This document shows positions 16,446-25,639 of a stretch of DNA of 64,000 bases, in pieces. Positions within the stretch are counted from its first letter, which is position 1; each line of letters begins with the position of its first letter. A program made the position numbers and the translations under genes. The notes under the pieces were generated by a model, which was not told the origin of the DNA, searched no databases, and saw only the letters and a program-made list of their open reading frames with translations. The stretch is from JALYRV01 sp036675475 (GTDB lineage: Bacteria; Acidobacteriota; Vicinamibacteria; Vicinamibacterales; SCN-69-37), in NCBI GenBank assembly GCA_036675475.1, contig JAKFEY010000044.1, forward strand, positions 1-64,000. The letters are read 5' to 3'.

Positions 16446-18140
16446 TTACTTCTCTGTTGAAAGCCGCCGGGCCGACGCCACCGCTTCTTCATACCACTTC
16501 GTCCAGGCCGCCACCGCCGGGTCGCGATCGGCCGCCGTCTCGCGCCGCTCGCGATCGATGCGCGCGCGGCCGGCGGCCGCCACCAGGCCCGCGACCTCGC
16601 GCGCTTCGGCGGACGTTGCCGATCCCATCAGCCACGCCGTGGCGCCCACCGCGGCGGCGACGTTGCGCATCTCGTCGGCGCTCACCTTGTCGGGCGTGTC
16701 GAAGTTGGTGTGATAGTAGCGATCGGTGAAGTGCCAGTCGAGCAGCGACGGCACGCCGGTGCTGCCGAACACCGTGTGATCGCTGCCCCCCTCATACGGG
16801 TTCGACCGCACGATCCATCCCGTGCGCGTGCCCACACGCCGCGCGACCGCCAGGTGCAGGTCGTTGATGATGTCGCCCTTCAGCGTCTTCGGGTCAATCT
16901 CGCTTCTGCCCCACTCGCTGTGCGGATCCCAGGCGCGATCGTAGACGGCGCCCGGATCGGGCCAGCGCTCGACCAGAAACGATCCGCCCGTCTTCGAGAC
17001 GTCCTCGCCCGTCATGTCGAGCGAGAACATCCACATCACCTGCGTCGCCTGCGCGGCGTGATCCTTGATCCACTGCCGGCTGCCTGAAATCTCGTCGATG
17101 AAGAGGAACGTGAGGGTGCGCGCCGGACGCGGCAACGCGCCGCTCGCCATCGCGTCGCGCATGGCAACGGCCAGTTCGGCCAGCGTCGCGGTGCCGCTCG
17201 CGTTGTCGTTGGCGCCCGGCTCCTGCACGTGCGCCGCGATGACGATTCGCTCCGACGGCAGCGAGCTGCCGGGAATCTCGGCAATCACCATGCGCGCCGG
17301 CCGTTCGGTAAACGTGCTCGAAATGGTCACGCGGGCCTGCACGGGCCCTGCCGCCAGCCGCTTCCTCATGGCCGCCGCGGCGCGGGGCGTGGCCTTGAAG
17401 CCGAATGACTGCTTCGCCTTGTCGTACGGAATCGATGACCACTGCAGGATGTCCCACTCGTCGCGGGGCGGCTCCGGCACGCCGGGCGGCGTCGGCCGGA
17501 TGTACGACGGCAGCGACGTCGACACGACACCCGCCGCGCCTCGGGATGTCGCCTCGCGCCAGAGCCGGCCGGCATCGGCATCGCCCAGCACGATGGCGTC
17601 CTTCACGTCCTTGCCCTCGTAATCGGCGGCGCGGTCGCCGCGGCCGACGTCCACCAGCGTCAGGACCCGTCCGTCCGCCGGCGTTGAGAAGGAGTTGATG
17701 CACAGCGCCAACCGCTCCCGCGCTTTCGACAGCACCAGCGTCGAGCTGCCGTCCGCGTTGATTAACGACAGCGCGGCGATGCTGTGGTCCCAGCCGTGCC
17801 CCTGATTGGGATAGGCGTGCACGCGGACATGGGCGAGAGGCGCGCCGTCGGGCGCGCCATTGCCCCGCGTGTCCATCGCGAACCCGCTCGATATCAGCCG
17901 TTCATGAATGCGATCGAGCGACCGATCGAACCCTTCATTGCCCGCCAGCCGCCAGTACTGGCTCATGAAGCGCACGTGCTCCATCGCCGCGTGCCGATCG
18001 AACCCGGCCAGCAAAGTGTCGATCGCTCGCTCCGCTCGCGCGGGGACAGGATTGGTTGCTGGTTGCTGGTTGCTGGTTGTTGGTGCACACGCTGCCACGG
18101 ACACCGCAAAGCCGAGCGCCAGGGCACGGCTTCTACGCAC
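16446..18140 (-). CDS. M28 family metallopeptidase, probable lipoprotein
   Basis: A 564-residue aminopeptidase-like enzyme. The N-terminus ends in a lipobox-like VAACAP, so it may be anchored in the outer membrane. Metal ligands are visible in AHVQEPGANDNASG, FIDEISG, SLDMTGED and GGSDHTVFG, with a PA-like inserted domain before them. It begins with GTG inside the last codons of the dipeptidyl peptidase III gene (8-base overlap). Codons about 20-29 are encoded by four tandem copies of a 7-base unit. Probably a zinc aminopeptidase working with the upstream exopeptidase. Confidence 0.9.
   Translation of the reverse strand: MRRSRALALGFAVSVAACAPTTSNQQPATNPVPARAERAIDTLLAGFDRHAAMEHVRFMSQYWRLAGNEGFDRSLDRIHERLISSGFAMDTRGNGAPDGAPLAHVRVHAYPNQGHGWDHSIAALSLINADGSSTLVLSKARERLALCINSFSTPADGRVLTLVDVGRGDRAADYEGKDVKDAIVLGDADAGRLWREATSRGAAGVVSTSLPSYIRPTPPGVPEPPRDEWDILQWSSIPYDKAKQSFGFKATPRAAAAMRKRLAAGPVQARVTISSTFTERPARMVIAEIPGSSLPSERIVIAAHVQEPGANDNASGTATLAELAVAMRDAMASGALPRPARTLTFLFIDEISGSRQWIKDHAAQATQVMWMFSLDMTGEDVSKTGGSFLVERWPDPGAVYDRAWDPHSEWGRSEIDPKTLKGDIINDLHLAVARRVGTRTGWIVRSNPYEGGSDHTVFGSTGVPSLLDWHFTDRYYHTNFDTPDKVSADEMRNVAAAVGATAWLMGSATSAEAREVAGLVAAAGRARIDRERRETAADRDPAVAAWTKWYEEAVASARRLSTEK
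18054..18081. repeat. Heptanucleotide tandem repeat inside the M28 gene
   Basis: Four tandem 7-base units on the plus strand: three copies of GGTTGCT and a last GGTTGTT. They lie just after the signal peptide part of the M28 peptidase gene. Because seven is not a multiple of three, gain or loss of a unit would shift the reading frame. Confidence 0.7.
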
Positions 18141-20073
18141 GGCTGCTCCATCCCAGCATCTGCTTCTCGAGATCGAGCGGATACGAGATCTCGACGTCCA
18201 CGATGTCGCCTGCGGCGTTGCGCACGGGCGTGAGCTCCGGCATCACGAAGCCCGTGTACGACGGCATGTTCAGCTTCGCCACGCGTGCCACGATCTCATC
18301 ACGGAGCGCCGGATCGAAATGCACCGCGTAGGTCTCGACGAGCTGGCGGCCTGCGTCGTAATCGCCTTCGGATTTGATCCGCTGGACTTCCGCCAGCAGC
18401 CGGCCCGCCCCCTCGCGGAACGCCTCGACGTCGACGACGACGTGATAGGTCTTGCCGTCGCGCTTGCGGATCTCGATCGCGCCGGTGTTGGCCAGCAGCC
18501 AGTGCACGATCAGCTGCCGGTTGCGCATGTGGTCTTCCTCGATGGTCGACCCCTCGCGCACGCGCCGCAGCTGCACGAGCGCATTGCGCGCGTAGGCCTC
18601 GTACTCCGCGAGCACGATCTCCGCGTGATCCGCCGCGGGCAACAACTCGAGCTCCACCATCTTCGGATCGGCCACGAAGTACAACGCCACCAGGTCGGCG
18701 CGCGACTCTTCCAGCGTCGAGTACAGCTCCTTCAGCGCCAGGTGCGGCTGCACGCCCGGCGCCACGCGCCCCGACCCATGCCCCAGCACCTCATGAATGT
18801 TCGTCGTCAACTCCGACGCGAAGCTGGCCCAGCGCTCGGCGCGCGCGGCTTCCTCGTCCGACCACGCAAACTCACGCCGGAAGGACGGCGGGGTGGACTT
18901 GTCGTACGCCTCGGCCACATTCGACAGCGACACGGACTTGCTGCCGTGCGTTTCGCGAATGGCCTGATCGTTAGGCAGGTTGATGCCGATGGGCGTCACC
19001 GGGCCCGAGTCGCCGGTTTCGATGACGACGTCGATGGCGCGGGCGGTGACGCCCTTGACATCGGGGCGCCGCCAGCGCGGATCCCAGGGCATGCGCGCTT
19101 CGAACCACGCCGCGGCCCCGGCCAGGCGCTGGATGCCGGCGGTCTTCTCAGGATCGACATAGAAGACCAGCGCCTCCCACGCGCCTTTCACGCCGCGCGC
19201 GTCCATGTAGACCTCGACGAAGCCGTTGATGGTGTCGACCGGTGACGCCTTGTCTTCGACCCAGGCAATGTCGTACGCGATGCGATCGGCCTCTTCGCCG
19301 GTGCGATAGAAGCGGACGAGCGCTTCCAGCGCGCGCGCCATCTCCGGTGTCGCGAGCGGCAAGGCCTGCTCGAGGTGATGGACGATGGCGGTGATCCGAT
19401 CGCTGTATTTGCCGCCGATGCGATAGACCTCCTCTTCGAGGCGGCCGTCCGGATGCTTCACGAGACGCGAGTTGAGCCCGTAGCGCTCGGTGAACCCGGC
19501 AGCCTCGAGATCGCTCATCCGCACGCCGGCGTAGAGATTGTTGGCGCTCGCCTGGAGCATGTCGCGGCCTTCGCCGGGCGCCTTCGAGGTCACGAACGGA
19601 TCGACAGCCGGATCGAGAAACATGGGCGCGAGCCGATCGACGAGGCCGTCGACCGTTTCGTTGTGCCGCCGGGGCAGCGCCGCGCCGCCGGCCTCGGCCT
19701 GACGCACGGCCGCCCGCAGCGCCGGCGCGTCGAGGTCGAGCACGAACTTGCGCGCGGTGAGGTTGTTGTACGGCCCCGTGTTGATCCAGAACAGCTTGGT
19801 GTAGCGCCGAATCTCCTCGAGCGTCTCGTCGGCGATGCCGTCGCCGTATTTGAGCAGCGCCTCGAGCACACCGCGCATTTCGAGCGCCAGTGCGTGCCGC
19901 TGATCGAAATAGATGTCGCGGCCGGCCAGCGCGGCTTCATACAGGTGCCAGATCAGCCGCTTCTCGTTGAGCGGCAGGGCCGCAAAGCCGTCGGCGTAGA
20001 GCTGCACGACGGCAGCCTCGTCGATTTGCTCGAGCAGATATTTGCGGGTGCCGGCGGCGAGTTTCGTGGTCAT
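18133..20073 (-). CDS. Dipeptidyl peptidase III (M49 family)
   Basis: A 646-residue zinc exopeptidase that removes dipeptides from peptide N-termini. The M49 zinc motif HEVLGHGSG (about residue 418) and the downstream EESRADL, which supplies the third ligand, are both intact. No signal peptide is present, so it should be cytosolic. The start ATG overlaps the stop of the beta-CASP gene as ATGA, and its 3' end overlaps the M28 gene start by 8 bases. The tight coupling marks this as a proteolytic operon. Confidence 0.93.
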   Translation of the reverse strand: MTTKLAAGTRKYLLEQIDEAAVVQLYADGFAALPLNEKRLIWHLYEAALAGRDIYFDQRHALALEMRGVLEALLKYGDGIADETLEEIRRYTKLFWINTGPYNNLTARKFVLDLDAPALRAAVRQAEAGGAALPRRHNETVDGLVDRLAPMFLDPAVDPFVTSKAPGEGRDMLQASANNLYAGVRMSDLEAAGFTERYGLNSRLVKHPDGRLEEEVYRIGGKYSDRITAIVHHLEQALPLATPEMARALEALVRFYRTGEEADRIAYDIAWVEDKASPVDTINGFVEVYMDARGVKGAWEALVFYVDPEKTAGIQRLAGAAAWFEARMPWDPRWRRPDVKGVTARAIDVVIETGDSGPVTPIGINLPNDQAIRETHGSKSVSLSNVAEAYDKSTPPSFRREFAWSDEEAARAERWASFASELTTNIHEVLGHGSGRVAPGVQPHLALKELYSTLEESRADLVALYFVADPKMVELELLPAADHAEIVLAEYEAYARNALVQLRRVREGSTIEEDHMRNRQLIVHWLLANTGAIEIRKRDGKTYHVVVDVEAFREGAGRLLAEVQRIKSEGDYDAGRQLVETYAVHFDPALRDEIVARVAKLNMPSYTGFVMPELTPVRNAAGDIVDVEISYPLDLEKQMLGWSSRA

Positions 20074-21491
20074 GCGAGCGTGACCTGCGCTTTCCATGCC
20101 GGAGTCGCCACGTCCCACTTCAGCTCCGCCCTGACCCGCGCGGCGAGCGCCGCCATCGGCTCGGTGTCGCCGTGCACGAGGAACGTGCGTGCCGGCGCGG
20201 CCTTGAAATGGCCCAGCCAGCGCATGATCTCGTTGGCGTCGGCATGCGCCGACATGGAGTCGATCTTCTCGACGCGCGCGTTGACGGCAACGATCTCGCC
20301 GTGGATCTTCGTCTCGGTTGCGCCGTCGACGAGGTGCCGGCCGCGCGTGCCGGCCGCCTGGTAGCCGACAAACAGCACGGTGTTGTTCGCGCCCGGCAGC
20401 GCCGCCTTCAGGTGGTGCAGCACGCGGCCGCCGGTGGCCATGCCGCTCGCGGAAATGACGATGGCCGGCTGCCGCGACGCGGTCACCTGCTTCGAGTGCG
20501 CCGCCTCCGACACCGTCTCGAACCGGCTCGTGCAGAACGCGCACAGCTTGCGCTCGCCGCGCACCGACTTCTCGCGCGCCGACTGCGCCGCCGTGGTGAT
20601 GTCGGCGTCCAGCTCCTGCAGCCGCTCCGAGTACATCTTCAGCGCCTCGAGCGCCATCGGGCTGTCGACATACACCGGCACTTTCGGGATCCGCTTCGCG
20701 TCCTCGAGCTCGCGCAGCCAGTACAGCACCTCCTCGACGCGGCCGATGGCGAAGGCGGGAATGATCACCTTCCCCTTGCGCTCGATGGTGTCGCTGATGA
20801 TGCCCGCGAGCCGATCGCCGTTGTCGTCGGGCTCGTGAATGCGGTTGCCATAGGTCGACTCGACGAGCAGCCAGTCGGCATGCTCCACCGGCTCCGGATC
20901 GGGCAGCACCGGCCGGCCGTAGCGCCCGAGGTCGCCGCCGAACAGAATCACGCGATCGCCAAGCGCCTTCACCGTGGCGCGCACGTACCCGGACCCCAGC
21001 AGATGCCCGGCGTTGATGAACTCCATCGACACGCCGGGAATGGGCTCGAAGTCGTAGCCATAGCCCACCGGCTGCAGCCGGTCGACCGCCTTCCACGCGT
21101 GCTCTACCGTGAACAGCGCCAGCGCCGGCTTGTGTTTCGAGTAGCCCTTGCGGTTGGCGCGCTCGGCGTCTTCTTCCTGAATCTTGCCGGCGTCCACCAT
21201 CACCAGCTTCGCCAGCGCCGCCGTGCCCGACGTGCAGAACACACGGCCCGTGAAGCCTTCGGCGACGAGCTTCGGCAGATACCCGCAATGATCGAGATGC
21301 GCGTGCGTCAGCACCACGGCATCAATCGACGAGGCCTCAACGGGCAGCTGCTGCCAGTTGCGCTCGCGCAGCTCTTTCATGCCCTGGAACAGCCCCGAAT
21401 CCACCAGCACGCGCTTGCCGTCGACTTCCAGCAGATGCTTCGAGCCCGTCACTGTCTGCGCCGCGCCAAGAAACGTGAGTGATACCGCCAT
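20070..21491 (-). CDS. MBL-fold beta-CASP RNA-processing hydrolase
   Basis: A 473-residue metallo-beta-lactamase fold protein with the beta-CASP insert. LTHAHLDHCG is the metal motif, FGGDLGRYGRPVLP and STYGNRIH follow, SPMALEALKMY starts the beta-CASP cap, and SMSAHADANE and LVHGD close the active site. Homologues act as exo/endoribonucleases or 3' end-processing nucleases; the substrate here is unknown. No signal peptide. It is the second gene of the operon, seven bases after the PLP enzyme, and is coupled to the dipeptidyl peptidase gene. Confidence 0.92.
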   Translation of the reverse strand: MAVSLTFLGAAQTVTGSKHLLEVDGKRVLVDSGLFQGMKELRERNWQQLPVEASSIDAVVLTHAHLDHCGYLPKLVAEGFTGRVFCTSGTAALAKLVMVDAGKIQEEDAERANRKGYSKHKPALALFTVEHAWKAVDRLQPVGYGYDFEPIPGVSMEFINAGHLLGSGYVRATVKALGDRVILFGGDLGRYGRPVLPDPEPVEHADWLLVESTYGNRIHEPDDNGDRLAGIISDTIERKGKVIIPAFAIGRVEEVLYWLRELEDAKRIPKVPVYVDSPMALEALKMYSERLQELDADITTAAQSAREKSVRGERKLCAFCTSRFETVSEAAHSKQVTASRQPAIVISASGMATGGRVLHHLKAALPGANNTVLFVGYQAAGTRGRHLVDGATETKIHGEIVAVNARVEKIDSMSAHADANEIMRWLGHFKAAPARTFLVHGDTEPMAALAARVRAELKWDVATPAWKAQVTLA

Positions 21492-21497
21492 GCAACC

Positions 21498-22490
21498 TCA
21501 GACGAAAAGGGCGGGCAAGCCGCCCGTGTGCCAGAACAGCACGGTGTGATCCGCGTCGAACGCGCCCTCGCGCGCGCGCGACATGAGCCCGGCCATCGCC
21601 TTTGCGGTGTACACCGGATCGAGCAGCAAGCCTTCAGACCGCGCGGCCAGGTACATGGCCTCGGTCGACGCCACGGTCGGGACGCCGTACCCGCCGCCCA
21701 CGAAGCGATCGTCGACCTCGATCGGCTCATGCGACAGGCCGTCAACGCCGACGAGCCGTCCGATCGCCGGCACCAGTTCGCGCACGATCGCCGCAATCGC
21801 CCCGGAGGGGTCGTCGGCGCTGATGCCAATGATGCGCGTCGAGACGCCGCACAGCGCCGCGCCGGCAGCCAGCCCCGCCTGCGTGCCGCCCGACGATGTG
21901 GAGTGCACGATGACGTCGGGCGCCGGCATCTGGTCGAGCAGCTCGGCAAACGCGTGCGCATAGGCCAGCGCGCCCTCGGGCGTCGATCCGCCAAGCGGCA
22001 CGACATACGGCTTGCGTCCCTCGCGCACCAGCCTCGCCGCCGCCTCGCGCATGGCCGGTTCGCGCGCCTCGCGCGACGTCACACTCACGATGTCAGCGCC
22101 GAACATGCGCTGCAGCAGCGCGTTGCCGGTGGGAGGATTGGGAGGATCGCCGTTGAGCACCAGCAGCGAGTCGAGGCCCGAGGCCGCCGCGATCGCCGCG
22201 GTCACGCGCGCATGATTCGACTGCACGCCGCCCATCGTCAGCAGCGTGTCGGCGCCCTCGTCGAGCGCGTGGCGCGCCAGCAGCCGCATCTTGCGCACTT
22301 TGTTGCCGCCCATCGCGAACGGCAGCGCATCGTCGCGCTTGACGAAGAGGCGGGGGATGCTGCCGGGAGGGAGCCCGTCGCCGAGCGCCCGCCGCAGGCG
22401 CTGAAGCTCGTCGATCGGCGTGGCGTGGCGGGCGACCGGAACCGCGCGCGCCGCCAGCTCCGCCAACCGCTGACGGGCGGCCGCATGCAT
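21498..22490 (-). CDS. D-cysteine desulfhydrase / ACC deaminase family PLP enzyme
   Basis: A 330-residue PLP enzyme of fold type II. The PLP lysine is in GGNKVRKMRLL, MGGVQSNHARVTAA is the substrate-binding block, and HSTSSGGTQAGLAAG binds the phosphate. This combination is shared by D-cysteine desulfhydrase and 1-aminocyclopropane-1-carboxylate deaminase; the two cannot be separated confidently by eye. Desulfhydrase, giving pyruvate, ammonia and sulfide, is the more common function in bacteria of this kind. It heads a five-gene operon. TATACT is placed six bases before the ATG. Confidence 0.85.
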   Translation of the reverse strand: MHAAARQRLAELAARAVPVARHATPIDELQRLRRALGDGLPPGSIPRLFVKRDDALPFAMGGNKVRKMRLLARHALDEGADTLLTMGGVQSNHARVTAAIAAASGLDSLLVLNGDPPNPPTGNALLQRMFGADIVSVTSREAREPAMREAAARLVREGRKPYVVPLGGSTPEGALAYAHAFAELLDQMPAPDVIVHSTSSGGTQAGLAAGAALCGVSTRIIGISADDPSGAIAAIVRELVPAIGRLVGVDGLSHEPIEVDDRFVGGGYGVPTVASTEAMYLAARSEGLLLDPVYTAKAMAGLMSRAREGAFDADHTVLFWHTGGLPALFV

Positions 22491-22510
22491 CTGCTTAGTA
22501 TACTTTTCGG
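22491..22510. promoter_or_regulatory. Bidirectional -10 element for two leaderless genes
   Basis: The 20 bases between two divergent start codons contain the palindrome AGTATACT (22497-22504). It gives TATACT on both strands, and on each strand exactly six bases separate TATACT from the ATG. Both transcripts should therefore begin at, or next to, the start codon. No clear -35 box is visible for either. Confidence 0.6.
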
Positions 22511-23380
22511 ATGCCTGCGGTCCGTGAAAGCGCGTTGGTGCGCGCGATTGCCTCCTCCCCTGATTCGAACGGGGGGATGGTCGTGACGGCGGAGCTGCGG
22601 CCGCCGCGCGCGGATCTCGGGTCGGCCGCGGGCATCGACGCGTGGATCGACACGTATCACGCGGTGAAGAGCCTCGTGCGGCGCGAGCGCTTCGTGTTTC
22701 TCACCGACAGCGCGGTTGGCCTTCGCGAGGAAGACAACCTGCGCCACCTGATGATCAATCTCGGCAGCGACGTGCCGCGATCGCATGTCATCCCGTTTCT
22801 CACCTGCAAGCATCCGCTCGACTACTGCCTGAACTACGCCGACCGCGCGTGGGACGCCGGCTTCGACACGCTGGTGATTCTGGGCGGCGACCGGCACGTG
22901 GGCCCTCCGCGCTGTGTCGAGCACGCGTGGGAGCTGCGGAAGCACATCCGCGCGCGCGTGCCGGGCCTCGCGCTGGGCGGCTGGGCCAATCCGCACGCCG
23001 ACGCGGCGCGCCAGGTCGAGTACGTGCTCGATCCCGAGTTCACGGGCGAGTTCTACCTCACGCAAATCGTCTCGCACCACGATGCGGAAGCCGTCGGCCG
23101 GTTCATGAACGAAGCGGCGCGCCGCGGGCTCGAGACGCCCGGCGTCTTCGGCGTGTTCTACTACCGCAGCGCCAACGCGAAAACACTCAACACGCTGAAG
23201 GAATTCCTGCCGGTGCCCGTCGAGGGCCTGATGCGCGAGTTCGGCGAAGGCGCCACGCCCGAACAGGTGTGCGCGCGATCGATTCGCGCGTTGCTGGAGG
23301 CGGGCGCGAAAAGCGTGTACGTGTCAAACTTGCCCGTCGGCCGGGCCGAAGCCACGCTGGCAAGAATTCTCAACGCTTGA
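22511..23380 (+). CDS. Methylenetetrahydrofolate reductase-like TIM-barrel protein
   Basis: A 289-residue protein resembling the MTHFR/MetF barrel: VTAELRPPRAD near the start matches the Glu-Pro-Pro strand of MetF, and VIPFLTCKH, LVILGGD and GEFYLTQIV follow in the expected order. The similarity is partial, so it may use a different folate, flavin or substrate; I would not call it a proven MetF. No signal peptide. An internal ATG at 22577 is an alternative start, but the leaderless signal favours 22511. Its partner across the shared promoter is the PLP desulfhydrase. Confidence 0.7.
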   Translation: MPAVRESALVRAIASSPDSNGGMVVTAELRPPRADLGSAAGIDAWIDTYHAVKSLVRRERFVFLTDSAVGLREEDNLRHLMINLGSDVPRSHVIPFLTCKHPLDYCLNYADRAWDAGFDTLVILGGDRHVGPPRCVEHAWELRKHIRARVPGLALGGWANPHADAARQVEYVLDPEFTGEFYLTQIVSHHDAEAVGRFMNEAARRGLETPGVFGVFYYRSANAKTLNTLKEFLPVPVEGLMREFGEGATPEQVCARSIRALLEAGAKSVYVSNLPVGRAEATLARILNA

Positions 23381-23400
23381 CTCGCCAAATCTGAATTCCC

Positions 23401-24576
23401 ATGGGCTCCTTCCTCGACAGCGTTCCGTTCTCGGGCATCATTCGCATCCGCGACATGATGTACGGCGTCGACAAGCCGTTCCGCCTCGATCAGGGAGACG
23501 TGAGCTTCGACGCGCCAGACAGCGTCAAACAGGCGCTGATTCAGGCCGTGCACGACAACCGCTCGCACTACGTCCAGACCACCGGCATCCCTCCGCTCGT
23601 CCAGGCGCTCGCCGACAAGATGCGCGCGAAGAACGGCATTCCGATCGGCGCCGACGATGAGGTGATGGTGACGGCCGGGGGCATTCACGGCGTGTACGTG
23701 GCGACGCAGGGACTGCTCGAGCCGGGCGACGAGGTGATCTTTCCCGATCCCCTGTGGCCGCCGGCGGCCGGCTGCATCCAGGCGGCGCATGCGGTGCCGG
23801 TGCCCTGCGCGCTGCGCGAGTCGCTCGGCTGGCGGTGGGATCTCGACGAGCTCGCGTCGAAGATCACGCCGAAGACGCGCGCGATCTACATCAACTCGCC
23901 GAACAATCCGGCCGGCGGCGTGCTGACGCGCGCCGACCTCGAGGGCCTTGCCGCCATTGCGGCGCGCCACGATCTCTGGGTGTTCTCGGACGAAGCGTAC
24001 GAGGATGTGGTCTTCGAAGGCGAGCACGTGAGCATTGCGTCGCTCCCCGGCATGTACGAACGCACGATTCCGATCTACACCTTCAGCAAGACCTACGCGA
24101 TGACCGGGCTGCGGCTCGGCTATCTCGCCGTGAAGGACCCGGCCGTGCGCGATCGCGTGCGCAAGGCGCTGTTCTACACCGTCAGCAGCGTGTCGTCGCT
24201 GGTGCAGTACGGCGGGCTTGGCGGCGTGCTGGGCGATCAGCAGGTCGTCGACGACTTCCGCACCGAGCTGCGCGCGCGCCGCGATTTGTTCTACGACGGC
24301 ATCCGCGAAGCGGCAGGCGGCATCCTCAGCGGCGACAAACCCGCGGGCGCCTTCTATGCGTTCATGCGCATCGCCGACGACTGGACGCCGCCGGCCGGCT
24401 CGCAGGAGTCACGTTCCTGGGCGATGACGGAGATGCTCATCTCGCGCGGCCGTGTGGGCTGCATCCCCGGCGTCGACTTCGGGGCGAACGGCGAAAACCA
24501 CATCCGCTTCTGCTTCGCGCGCGATCGCAAGGAACTCGAAGGGGCGCTCGCGTCCATCAAGCAGGTCTTCGCCTAG
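23401..24576 (+). CDS. Class I/II pyridoxal-phosphate aminotransferase
   Basis: A 391-residue fold type I aminotransferase. NSPNNPAGG, VFSDEAYEDVVFEG and TFSKTYAMTGLRLGY (the PLP lysine) are all present, as is the C-terminal HIRFCFA Arg that binds the substrate carboxylate. It belongs to the broad aspartate/aromatic aminotransferase group; substrate cannot be told. It lies 20 bases downstream of the MTHFR-like gene on the same strand and may be cotranscribed. It ends just before the hairpin element at 24593. Confidence 0.92.
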   Translation: MGSFLDSVPFSGIIRIRDMMYGVDKPFRLDQGDVSFDAPDSVKQALIQAVHDNRSHYVQTTGIPPLVQALADKMRAKNGIPIGADDEVMVTAGGIHGVYVATQGLLEPGDEVIFPDPLWPPAAGCIQAAHAVPVPCALRESLGWRWDLDELASKITPKTRAIYINSPNNPAGGVLTRADLEGLAAIAARHDLWVFSDEAYEDVVFEGEHVSIASLPGMYERTIPIYTFSKTYAMTGLRLGYLAVKDPAVRDRVRKALFYTVSSVSSLVQYGGLGGVLGDQQVVDDFRTELRARRDLFYDGIREAAGGILSGDKPAGAFYAFMRIADDWTPPAGSQESRSWAMTEMLISRGRVGCIPGVDFGANGENHIRFCFARDRKELEGALASIKQVFA

Positions 24577-24592
24577 ACCTCGCTGCTGCTCA

Positions 24593-24705
24593 GCGCGATG
24601 TCTGGTGTTCCTCAGCGCCGCCGAGGCGAGTCGGGCCCCGCTGGAACTGTCCGGTCCCTCCGCTCTCCTTTTAACGGCGTCGCTGAGGAACACCAGACAT
24701 CACGC
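24593..24705 (-). ncRNA. Structured hairpin element A
   Basis: Arms of 25 bases (24593-24617 and 24681-24705) are perfectly complementary for 21 bases and then continue after one position that is a G-U pair only if the minus strand is transcribed. They enclose a 63-base core containing, on the minus strand, GCCGTTAAAAG and GCGGAGGGACCG. It lies 20 bases downstream of the DUF5996 gene on the same strand and between convergent genes. Element B at 25921 shares the core but has a different, compensated stem. It may be a 3' UTR element, a small RNA or a MITE-like repeat. Confidence 0.6.
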
Positions 24706-24724
24706 CTGCGCCAGGTCCGCTCGG

Positions 24725-25618
24725 CTACCGCTCGAGCGCGGTGCGATCCCAGCCCGCGAGGTTGGCGGCGTGGTTGTACGTGGATTCGATGAACGCCATG
24801 ATCGCGCCTTCCGGATCGTCCGCAGTGCGCACGGCTTCGTACGGCAGGATGAACTCGCCCATGCCGGCATGGTAATAGGCGCCGGCCGGCGCGATCGGTG
24901 CCGTCTTCAGTCCTTCGGGCTCGGGCGCGGCGTAGGCGTAGAACGCCGGCTCGGGCAGTGTGGCGTTGCCCGGCCAGAAGCCGTGACTGATCACTTCGTG
25001 CGAGTAGGCCTCGCGCATGAAGGCGGGGCCTTCGCGCGGCGGAGCGGGGCGTCCTGAAAACCGCGTCACCGCCAGATCGAAACTGCCCCAGAAGAAATGC
25101 GCGGGACTGGCCTTCCCGATGAAGCCCGCACGCGACGCGTTGAGGACGCGCCACGCGCTGGTGAGCACACGCCACGCGCGGTTGGCCCATTCCGGATCGT
25201 AATGGTGGTGCGCGGTGTCGGCCTCGAACCGCGTCGGGTCCGGCACCTCCACGGGCATCGACCAGATCTTTGCGTCCAGGCCCGCGCTTTCGAGCAGCTC
25301 CATGAAGCCGCGATGAAACCCGGCCACGGGCCGGGGGCCGAGCGCCATCCGCTTGACCATGCCGTCAGACGCCCGCACGACCAGCTGATGATCGATGAAG
25401 TCGAACTCGAGCGCGAAGACGCGATCGTCGTGCGGCAGCAGCGCCGTGGAGATGCCGCGCGGCGACATCTGCATCGCGCTGCCCCATGAATGGTTGATGG
25501 CCGGCGACAGCGCCACGGCGACCTTGCCCGCCATCTGCATCCACATGTGGAGCGTGGCGTACGTGTCCTTCCATTCCTCGTAGGGCAGAGACGGCCACCG
25601 CGCGTTGCGTTCCGGCAT
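24725..25618 (-). CDS. DUF5996 family protein
   Basis: A 297-residue cytosolic protein. WPSLPYEEWKDTYATLHMW, INHSWGSAMQMSPRGI and ALEFDFIDHQLVVRASDG are the conserved blocks of DUF5996; HFFWGSFDLAVTRFSGR and HEVISHGFWPGN follow. Conserved His and Glu residues hint at an enzyme but no function is established for the family. Start at 25618 has TATCAT seven bases upstream. It is divergent from the zf-UBP gene with only 21 bases between the two start codons, so the two may be coregulated. Confidence 0.88.
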   Translation of the reverse strand: MPERNARWPSLPYEEWKDTYATLHMWMQMAGKVAVALSPAINHSWGSAMQMSPRGISTALLPHDDRVFALEFDFIDHQLVVRASDGMVKRMALGPRPVAGFHRGFMELLESAGLDAKIWSMPVEVPDPTRFEADTAHHHYDPEWANRAWRVLTSAWRVLNASRAGFIGKASPAHFFWGSFDLAVTRFSGRPAPPREGPAFMREAYSHEVISHGFWPGNATLPEPAFYAYAAPEPEGLKTAPIAPAGAYYHAGMGEFILPYEAVRTADDPEGAIMAFIESTYNHAANLAGWDRTALER

Positions 25619-25639
25619 GTCCCGGATGATACTGCCGCC

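Noticed and set aside
20074..21288. Apparent N-terminal extension of dipeptidyl peptidase III by 405 residues
   Set aside because: The extension is a wrong-frame reading of the beta-CASP gene; the ATG at 20073 in an ATGA overlap starts the real protein.
22553..22580. On the minus strand CCCGTTCGAATCAGGGG looks like a tRNA T-arm
   Set aside because: There is no acceptor stem, anticodon arm or D-arm around it, the stem has a mismatch next to the loop, and it lies within the first codons of the MTHFR-like gene.
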